A DNA stretch of 48,988 bases from Chitinophagaceae bacterium (GTDB lineage Bacteria; Bacteroidota; Bacteroidia; Chitinophagales; Chitinophagaceae), in NCBI GenBank assembly GCA_903642275.1, contig CAHJWK010000025.1:1-48988 (forward strand), read 5' to 3'. Of the stretch, positions 43,831 to 48,988 are shown piece by piece (position 1 is the stretch's first letter; every line of letters begins with the position of its first letter). A model generated the notes under the pieces. It did no database searches and was not told the DNA's origin. It saw nothing but the letters and a program-made list of their open reading frames with translations. The position numbers were made by a program, and so were the translations under genes.

Positions 43831-43858
43831 TTGCACCAAAACCTATTTATTAATTTTG
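43831..43858 (+). promoter_or_regulatory. Promoter for PAS-DHp gene (possible leaderless mRNA)
   Basis: TTG (43831-43833), 17-bp spacer, TAATTTTG (43851-43858), matching the Bacteroidota -33/-7 pattern. The ATG is at 43865, so transcription would begin at or within a base or two of the start codon, giving a leaderless or near-leaderless mRNA. Confidence 0.5.
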
Positions 43859-43864
43859 ATATAT

Positions 43865-44476
43865 ATGGATTTCACACAAACCAAAGAACTTCTTCATAAC
43901 TCAGCTTACTTCTATGTTATCAGCGTAACTATGGAAGGCAGGTATAATTATGTAAACGCACATTATGATTCTGCTTTTTCCCGGCTGCATGGCAGCATTA
44001 TAAATAAACCTTACCAAATAACTATGCATCCTGATGATACAAGAATTTGTGAAGAAGTATCGAAAAAGTGTTTCGCTAATCCTGAACAGGTTTTCCCGGC
44101 AACCATAAGAAAGCATGATGGCAAAGGGGGTTATATTATTACGCAGTGGGAGTACAGGGCTATGTTTGATGAGCATCATAGCCCGCAAGGTATATTTTGC
44201 ATTGGTTATGATATAACGCAGTTGGTGGTACAGCAAAATGACCTTAGCGTTGCCAGGTCTGCCATAGAAAAGAGTAGTGATGCTTTAAAAGAAATTGCTT
44301 TTATACAATCTCATCTTGTAAGAATGCCGCTCACCAATATTCTTGCGCTTACAGATATTATATTGAAAGCAGACGTTGGTAATGACATTAAAAATGTTGT
44401 TGAAATGCTTAATGAAAGTGCAACACAACTGGATAACCGCATTAAATCAATTGTTGAAACTGCAAACAACAAATAG
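43865..44476 (+). CDS. PAS-domain protein with histidine-kinase DHp but no ATPase
   Basis: 203 residues from the ATG at 43865 (the frame opens far upstream at 43541 but that part is non-PAS-like). PAS fold about 10-125: FYVISVTMEGRYNYVNAHYD, MHPDDTRICEEVSKKCF, AMFDEHHSPQGIFCIGYDIT. Then a helical hairpin like HisKA: EIAFIQSHLVRMPLTNILAL (His in QSHLVR is at the phosphoacceptor position) followed by a second helix ending QLDNRIKSIVET. There is no HATPase_c domain, so it cannot autophosphorylate. It could be a phosphotransfer acceptor or sensor. Convergent with a BLUF gene 31 bp away. Confidence 0.8.
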   Translation: MDFTQTKELLHNSAYFYVISVTMEGRYNYVNAHYDSAFSRLHGSIINKPYQITMHPDDTRICEEVSKKCFANPEQVFPATIRKHDGKGGYIITQWEYRAMFDEHHSPQGIFCIGYDITQLVVQQNDLSVARSAIEKSSDALKEIAFIQSHLVRMPLTNILALTDIILKADVGNDIKNVVEMLNESATQLDNRIKSIVETANNK

Positions 44477-44507
44477 TAGTACGCTTAAATAATAAATAAT
44501 ACTTTTT

Positions 44508-44930
44508 TTATTGGACGCTGGTATTAATAAAAGACTTCAGGGTAGTATCTACCCTGGGGTTTTTCTTCTTTAACACTGAAAGCAACATGTCAGCATTTAA
44601 CTGCAGGTAACCTTCATATTCTGCCCATTCACCATTGGCAACTGTTTTAAAGCCCATGCTCCAGTCAGGAAAACTTCTTTCTGCATTGTTACCAGCCACC
44701 ATTCGAATTACATTTTTATGCCGGCTGTCTTTACCAATTTTGTTGTAAAGATTTTTTACTACAGCTTCATCTCCTTCAAGCACCTGTAAAATACTGCCTT
44801 CATGGTACAGCAATATACCTGTAACATTAAGGCCGCTGTTATTTTTACGGCTAATGTTTAATATACCTGTTAATTCGCTTTCAGAAAAAAGATGGTTGGC
44901 AGAACTTAAGTAAACAAGATAGTAGACCAT
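44508..44930 (-). CDS. BLUF-domain blue-light (FAD) photoreceptor
   Basis: 140 residues. All BLUF signature residues are present: Tyr7 (YLVYLSSA), Asn31 (KNNSGLNVTGILLY), Gln49 (HEGSILQVLEG), and the Trp90/Met92 region WSMGF. FAD-binding sensor whose flavin-Gln hydrogen-bond switch reports blue light. A short C-terminal extension (about 100-140) without an output domain suggests it acts through a partner protein. The convergent PAS-DHp gene is the nearest candidate. Confidence 0.93.
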   Translation of the reverse strand: MVYYLVYLSSANHLFSESELTGILNISRKNNSGLNVTGILLYHEGSILQVLEGDEAVVKNLYNKIGKDSRHKNVIRMVAGNNAERSFPDWSMGFKTVANGEWAEYEGYLQLNADMLLSVLKKKNPRVDTTLKSFINTSVQ

Positions 44931-45116
44931 AATAATAGATATTGGATGTTGCTAAAACGAATGCGATTTTAAACTTATTGTATTTCTTTATTAATGCCTG
45001 CTTTTTCTGCTTGAGCCCTTAATAAACATGCTTAAACTAACTTATACGCTTCGGTAACTTTTTTATACGCATCCATGTAACAATGTAGTTTTAAGCTGTG
45101 TTATAAAAGACCATAC

Positions 45117-45455
45117 ATGAAGGCAGGAATGGTAAAACGCATACGTGAAATGCCGGGCATTAAACAGGATGCACTTGCTATTGAATTGGGTGATGACAGG
45201 AACCAGAAAAAGATAAGTTTACTGGAAGGTAAAGAAACTATTGAACCGCAAATATTAAATGAAGTTGCCAAAGCTTTAAAAGTGCCTGTTCAAGCAATTA
45301 AAATTTTGATGAAGAGAAAGCAAATACATTCTTTAATTCATTTCATGATAACAGTGCTTTAATTATCAATGCAGATTAACCCAGTTAAGATGGTTGAATT
45401 ATATGAAAGGTTAATTAAAGAGAAAGAGGCGATGATTGAGAGTTGAAAAAGATGT
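45117..45455 (+). pseudogene. XRE-family regulator relic 1 (frameshifted)
   Basis: The intact-looking HTH (MVKRIREMPGIKQDALAIEL, then QKKISLLEGKETIEPQILNE and VAKALKVPVQAIK) runs into ILMKRKQ. One base is missing at AAAATTTTGATGAAG: in the neighbouring frame the family's usual NFDEEKANTFFNSFHDNSA appears. The tail MVELYERLIKEKEAMIE is also in another frame, with stops between. So it is a decayed copy of the Bacteroidota XRE family, of which relics 2 and 3 are other remnants. Confidence 0.85.
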
Positions 45456-45468
45456 ATAGTAAGTTAAG

Positions 45469-45514
45469 CCGCAATGTCCTTGTTTCGCTTATTGCTTTTT
45501 GAAGAGACATTGCG
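45469..45514. repeat. Repeat family B, copy 4
   Basis: CCGCAATGTC (45469-45478) and GACATTGCG (45506-45514), 9-bp arms with a 27-nt centre, right after XRE relic 1. Confidence 0.7.
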
Positions 45515-45608
45515 AAGAAGTAAAGCTTATATAATAAAGCTTGATTGATTGCTACGAATTGTACGAGCAGGCATTTATACTAAATTAAGTATACCGGCTT
45601 ACAACGCA

Positions 45609-45648
45609 GGGTCTCAGCCTGTGCTCAATGGCTATACATTGAAGACCC
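45609..45648. other. Nested hairpin between XRE relics
   Basis: GGGTCT (45609-45614) pairs with AGACCC (45643-45648), and inside it TCAATG, gctata, CATTGA (45625-45642) forms a second perfect 6-bp stem directly stacked on the outer right arm. No T-run follows. Possibly another dispersed element; only one copy was seen. Confidence 0.5.
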
Positions 45649-45670
45649 AGCTACGACGCAAAAGGCAAAC

Positions 45671-45814
45671 ATGTCTTTTATTTCATTTCATGATAACAGT
45701 GCTTTTAATTATCAATGTAGAATTAATCCAATTGATAAGATGGTTGAGCTTTATGAAAGATTAATTAAAGAGAAAGAAGCGATGATTGAGGAGTTGAAGA
45801 AGGTGGCGAATTAA
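45671..45814 (+). pseudogene. XRE-family regulator relic 2 (C-terminal fragment)
   Basis: A clean frame MSFISFHDNSAFNYQCRINP then IDKMVELYERLIKEKEAMIE and ELKKVAN, stop at 45812-45814. It encodes only the C-terminal coiled-coil tail of the XRE protein; the HTH part is absent. It is about 85% identical in DNA to the tail of relic 1 and better preserved, suggesting a duplicated or more recently broken copy. Confidence 0.75.
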
Positions 45815-45929
45815 TAAACATTGAACGCATCGTCCCTTAGCAGGAGAAGATGCCGGACGTTAAACCCAAAGCCGCATACTTAGCCGGTTTAGAATTAGCC
45901 CTGCTTCTTTATTTCGTTTCACATACACG

Positions 45930-47159
45930 CTATTCGAAAGTTATTTTTCTTACCTTATTGCCACCATTTGTAGTATAGTTGTACGTGCTTACATATAAAT
46001 TTCCATGCGCATCAATCGTTAAACCCTGTGGCCCGTTAAAGGATGCCTGCAGCCCAACACCATCAACATCTTCTGCATTGCCACTGCCTGCAATAACACT
46101 TACATTGCCCTGCGTGTCAATCATTCTTATCACGTTTGAAAAATGATCTGCCAGGTAAAAATTACCAGCTGTATCTTTTGCAATTTCCCAACCCTGAAAC
46201 GAAGGGTCATTTGCAGCAGGCGTTGCCCTGCCATTTAAGCCAATGGCATAAACAGAAGAAGGATAAGATGCAACATACATTTGTCCGCTGTTATCAAAAA
46301 TAATGTTGCGCGGTGTAACAAGGCCGGATGTAAAAACACTTGCATTAGATCCGTCAATATCTGTTTTTATAATAGTGCCTGTAGTGTTGTTGCTGATAAA
46401 TAAACTTTTGCCATCAGGGCTCACGGCAATACCGGCAAGCGCCATACTATCCTCGTAAATAACAGTTGCATTTCCTGATGGATCCATACGCATTACGTGT
46501 TTATTAAAATCGGTAACGTATAAATTATGGGTAACCAAATCTAAGGCAATGTCATTGGGAGAGTAAAAGTTCTTACCATTCAATAAAACAGGAATAGTAA
46601 AAGTTGAAACTGTACTGTCTGAGGCTGATATTTTGCGGATTAACCTGTTATAACAATCGGCAACATATAAATCTCCATTAACATCAGCAGCAATGCCCCA
46701 GGGGCAATTAAATGATGCGGCCAGGCCTGTTCCATCAGCAGTGCCTGCGCCTCCGGTTCCGGCAATGGTTGTAACAATTACGGTTCTTTCATAAGTAAAT
46801 AAAGGGCCTGCGTAAGTATTACCATTTATATTAACTATTACCTGGCCTGAGCCTGCACCCGGCGGAACGATTAATAGTATGCTGTCTGCAGTTACAGAAA
46901 GAACAGTTAATGCTTTACCGTTTATATTTACCTGTACTTTGGAAACAGCTCCGGAAAGATTTTTTCCTTTCACGGTTATTGTATCGCCGGCGTGTGCAGC
47001 AGATGGTGATATAGAAGAAATTACAGGTGTATCTGCAGGTACCGGTATTGAATCTTGTATAGGTGTAGGTGCATTATCTGAAATAGCTTTTTGGCAAGCG
47101 ATTAAGTACAGTGTATATACTGCTACACTTAGCACGAAAAGCAATCGTTTCTTTACCAT
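45930..47159 (-). CDS. IPT/TIG plus NHL-repeat lipoprotein
   Basis: 409 residues. Lipobox LIAC (Cys22) in MVKKRLLFVLSVAVYTLYLI. Residues about 46-125 form an IPT/TIG Ig-like domain (VISSISPSAAHAGDTITVKG, SVTADSILLIVPPGAGSGQV). Residues about 130-409 form an NHL six-bladed propeller with repeats such as FNCPWGIAADVNGDLYVADC, FYSPNDIALDLVTHNLYVTD and FNGPQGLTIDAHGNLYVSTY. Cell-surface or periplasmic binding scaffold; commonly near polysaccharide genes in this phylum. Own -7 box. Confidence 0.92.
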   Translation of the reverse strand: MVKKRLLFVLSVAVYTLYLIACQKAISDNAPTPIQDSIPVPADTPVISSISPSAAHAGDTITVKGKNLSGAVSKVQVNINGKALTVLSVTADSILLIVPPGAGSGQVIVNINGNTYAGPLFTYERTVIVTTIAGTGGAGTADGTGLAASFNCPWGIAADVNGDLYVADCYNRLIRKISASDSTVSTFTIPVLLNGKNFYSPNDIALDLVTHNLYVTDFNKHVMRMDPSGNATVIYEDSMALAGIAVSPDGKSLFISNNTTGTIIKTDIDGSNASVFTSGLVTPRNIIFDNSGQMYVASYPSSVYAIGLNGRATPAANDPSFQGWEIAKDTAGNFYLADHFSNVIRMIDTQGNVSVIAGSGNAEDVDGVGLQASFNGPQGLTIDAHGNLYVSTYNYTTNGGNKVRKITFE

Positions 47160-47185
47160 AAAAGCAGCGTGTTTTATTCTAATTG

Positions 47186-47193
47186 CAAATTTA
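47186..47193 (-). promoter_or_regulatory. Promoter -7 box for NHL lipoprotein
   Basis: Minus-strand TAAATTTG, an exact TAnnTTTG, 26 bp before the ATG. -33 TTG not evident. Confidence 0.45.
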
Positions 47194-47335
47194 CCTTTTA
47201 ATATTTAATTGTTTTGACTTGTCTTTTACTGATGCAAATAGAAATGAAAGAACAGGATTGTAACCATAACGAAGAGATAATGTTTATGTTAATTATTTGA
47301 TGCTGGATGTAAGGTTTTAAACGTTCCTGTTATAA

Positions 47336-47545
47336 AAGTAAACACTTAAGTGCCTGTAGAAGTGCTTAGAATTTTGATGAAGAAACTAAATAATATACTT
47401 TAACACCTTCACTCATAACAGTATTAATTTTGTTCGGTCAACCAATAACAATTGCACTTTTAACCCTCTTGATAAAGTTGTTGAGTTGGATGAAAGATTG
47501 ATTAAAGAGAAGGAGGCGATGATTAAGGAGTTGAAGAAGAAATAA
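47336..47545 (+). pseudogene. XRE-family regulator relic 3
   Basis: Fragments of the same family in broken frames: VPVEVL near 47350, then a GAATTTTGATGAAGA site one base short as in relic 1. The tail CTFNPLDKVVELDERLIKEK then EAMIKELKKK is intact and ends at TAA 47543-47545. The HTH part is gone. Located downstream of the divergent NHL gene start. Confidence 0.75.
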
Positions 47546-47548
47546 CAT

Positions 47549-47606
47549 GAAGATGCAATCTGGCTGATTCATTTTCCTCCGTAGTGAAAGACATACGGAG
47601 AGCTGA
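47549..47606. repeat. Repeat family E, copy 4 (short)
   Basis: gaagatgcaatctggctgattcattt, split here as gaagatgcaatctggct then gattcatttt, followed by the third hairpin CTCCGTA...TACGGAG (47577-47583 with 47594-47600, perfect 7 bp) and agctgaat. The first hairpin and the middle box are absent. It begins 4 bp after XRE relic 3. The rest of the gap to the rpsJ promoter shows nothing recognisable. Confidence 0.7.
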
Positions 47607-47842
47607 ATATTACAATTTATTTATATCTTTATATAGCTGTTTTAAGTGTTCATTTGACATATGCTTGTATCCCACATTTCGGTTGTCCAACATCTATTTT
47701 CGTAACTCATAATGCAAATGATTTGGTACAATTTCTTTTAAGCTTCTTCGGACCCGCTTCGTATTTTATTCGGGTTTCAACACATTATGCCGGGTAAGAA
47801 AGTAACAACATGGCAAACTTCTCAAAAAAACTTTCTTAAAAG

Positions 47843-47874
47843 CTTGCATGATATAATCAATACACATAACTTTG
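47843..47874 (+). promoter_or_regulatory. Promoter of rpsJ / S10 operon
   Basis: TTG (47844-47846), 20-bp spacer, TAACTTTG (47867-47874): the best match in the window to the Bacteroidota -33/-7 consensus. Predicted transcription start about 47880, 26 bp before the rpsJ ATG. Confidence 0.65.
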
Positions 47875-47879
47875 CGCTC

Positions 47880-47897
47880 CCAATTTGAAAAAATTGG
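47880..47897 (+). promoter_or_regulatory. 5'-end hairpin with GAAA tetraloop before rpsJ
   Basis: CCAATTT (47880-47886), GAAA (47887-47890), AAATTGG (47891-47897): a perfect 7-bp stem with a GNRA tetraloop, starting where transcription is predicted to begin and ending 8 bases before the ATG. Could stabilise the mRNA 5' end or serve as a ribosomal-protein binding site. Confidence 0.55.
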
Positions 47898-47905
47898 TTT
47901 GAAAT

Positions 47906-48211
47906 ATGTCTCAACGAATTAGAATAAAATTACAGTCTTACGACCACAACCTTGTTGATAAATCAGCAGAGAAAATTGTAAAAACTGTACGCAGCACCGG
48001 TGCTGTTGTAACAGGCCCTATTCCTCTTCCAACACATAAGAGGATATTCACTGTTCTTCGTTCACCGCATGTAAATAAAAAGAGCCGTGAACAGTTTCAG
48101 TTGGCTACACACAAGCGTTTATTAGACATTTACACTTCTTCATCAAGAACCGTAGATGCATTAAGTAAACTGGATTTGCCAAGTGGTGTTGAAGTTGAGA
48201 TAAAGGCATAA
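47906..48211 (+). CDS. rpsJ: 30S ribosomal protein S10
   Basis: 101 residues, the normal length. Clear S10 motifs: [74 protein letters not shown]. Part of the 30S head and of NusB-dependent antitermination. First gene of the S10 operon; the preceding gene is not fusA, so the operon starts here with its own promoter. No Shine-Dalgarno sequence. Confidence 0.98.
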   Translation: MSQRIRIKLQSYDHNLVDKSAEKIVKTVRSTGAVVTGPIPLPTHKRIFTVLRSPHVNKKSREQFQLATHKRLLDIYTSSSRTVDALSKLDLPSGVEVEIKA

Positions 48212-48361
48212 TAGTTCTGACAAATAATCATCTGCCAATCATAATTGAAAAAGCAGCTCTGAAAAATAATTGCTGAATAAATTTGCGGCTGGTTAATCCA
48301 ATAATCAGGTTAATCTCCCCAAATATAGGTTCAGACAAACATATAAACAGGCCCTTCGAGG

Positions 48362-48489
48362 TTTGTTTACTGCCGGTACTTCTCTTCCTGATTATATTAG
48401 GAAAACAAAAGAAAAGGTCGGTGGCAAACAGGGGATTGAAGTCTCAGTAAAATGAGAATGTCCTTACAACCATGCGGGGCAAAACCGCA
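48362..48489 (+). promoter_or_regulatory. Candidate structured RNA leader between rpsJ and rplC
   Basis: The 283-bp rpsJ-rplC gap is long for this operon. Pairings: outer TGTTT (48364-48368) with AAACA (48426-48430) enclosing TTCCT (48385-48389) with AGGAA (48399-48403); then TCTCA (48442-48446) with TGAGA (48453-48457); then TGCGG (48473-48477) with CCGCA (48485-48489), which ends 5 bases before the rplC ATG and could block initiation. Resembles a ribosomal-protein autoregulatory leader. No homology was tested. Confidence 0.4.
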
Positions 48490-48494
48490 AAAAG

Positions 48495-48988
48495 ATGAAA
48501 GGAATTATTGGTAAAAAGATTGGGATGACCAGCATCTTCACTCCCGATGGAAAGCAAACAGCCTGTACCATCATTGAAGCAGGTCCCTGTGTTATAACCC
48601 AGGTTAAAACAAAAGATACAGACGGTTATACTTCTCTTCAGTTAGCATTCGGCGATAAAAATGAAAAGCATTCCATCAAAGCCGAAACTAGTCACTTTGC
48701 AAAAGCTAACACTGCTCCAAAAAAATTCGTAAAAGAATTCCGCGATTATAGTATTGAAAAAGCTTTAGGCGAAACCATTACTGTTGATATTTTCACGGAA
48801 GGTGAAACTATTGAAGTTGTTGGTACAACAAAAGGTAAAGGTTTCCAAGGTGTAGTTAAACGTCATGGATTTCATGGTGTTGGTGGTCAGTCACACGGCC
48901 AGCATGACCGTTCACGTGCTCCCGGTTCTATTGGTAATTCTTCTGATGCGTCACGTGTATTTAAAGGTGTTCGTATGGCAGGAAGAAT
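48495..48988 (+). CDS. rplC: 50S ribosomal protein L3, 3' partial
   Basis: Reading frame open to the right edge (at least 164 residues). L3 opening [20 protein letters not shown], then [20 protein letters not shown], the [20 protein letters not shown] core and [20 protein letters not shown] loop reaching the peptidyl-transferase centre. The frame ends in [11 protein letters not shown] at the edge. Second gene of the S10 operon. Confidence 0.98.
   Translation, partial: MKGIIGKKIGMTSIFTPDGKQTACTIIEAGPCVITQVKTKDTDGYTSLQLAFGDKNEKHSIKAETSHFAKANTAPKKFVKEFRDYSIEKALGETITVDIFTEGETIEVVGTTKGKGFQGVVKRHGFHGVGGQSHGQHDRSRAPGSIGNSSDASRVFKGVRMAGR

Noticed and set aside
43541-43864. 108-codon N-terminal extension of the PAS protein
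   Set aside because: Reads through the amidase pseudogene tail, lacks PAS-like or helical pattern, and the promoter sits just before the ATG at 43865.
1-48988. tRNA, rRNA, riboswitch or prophage
   Set aside because: No cloverleaf-like sequence with a CCA-type end, no rRNA core motifs, no recognised riboswitch and no integrase or phage structural genes were seen by eye.

Overview
The window is about 49 kb of a low-GC Bacteroidota chromosome, most likely a Chitinophagaceae-like member. Several things point there: a type IX secretion C-terminal sorting domain, a DUF6266 protein, LytS/LytTR and AraC regulators, SusD-free glycan genes, exact TAnnTTTG -7 promoter boxes and almost no Shine-Dalgarno sequences. 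The genus cannot be fixed from the sequence alone. No tRNA, rRNA, CRISPR array, prophage or intact insertion sequence was seen.

Layout. 1-8.7 kb: the end of an NTF2/TPR gene, then a minus-strand cluster of one membrane protein and two very large exported TPR paralogs, with the relic of a third copy between them and a small TonB-C-like exported protein on the opposite strand. 8.7-11.4 kb: a gene-poor, repeat-dense stretch with an orphan SLATT-like membrane protein and a small DNA-binding-type ORF. 11.4-16.2 kb: a complete tripartite MacAB/TolC-type exporter operon. 16.2-20 kb: an LLM flavin oxidoreductase, a small helical protein, and a coupled quinone-oxidoreductase/AraC pair. 20.3-22.2 kb: a two-gene cassette encoding a PIN-GNAT-PUA-like fusion overlapped by an ASCH protein. 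This is the best candidate for an undescribed conflict or RNA-targeting system. 22.4-25.4 kb: hypothetical genes, a 21-nt minisatellite and repeats. 25.4-35.2 kb: metabolic and regulatory genes (DUF4331, GH43, AraC, FAD monooxygenase, LytTR/LytS, DUF4395 plus class V aminotransferase). 35.2-41.4 kb: IS110 relic, CYTH/CHAD pair, DUF6266, DUF2911 lipoprotein and a beta-barrel protein. 41.4-47.5 kb: a deacetylase, a wrecked amidase, a PAS-DHp protein facing a BLUF photoreceptor, three XRE regulator relics and an NHL lipoprotein. 47.8 kb to the end: the start of the S10 ribosomal operon (rpsJ, rplC).

A striking feature is the density of dispersed, hairpin-rich non-coding repeats. At least six families (called A-F here) occupy most intergenic gaps longer than 300 bp. 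Family A carries a 9-bp stem whose sequence differs between copies while base pairing and the 10-nt loop are kept. This compensatory variation suggests a selected nucleic-acid structure. Family E has up to three hairpins and abuts the IS110 recombinase relic.

Gene calls come from reading translations and motifs by eye. Domain names are family recognition, not search results. Structure calls are manual pairings.
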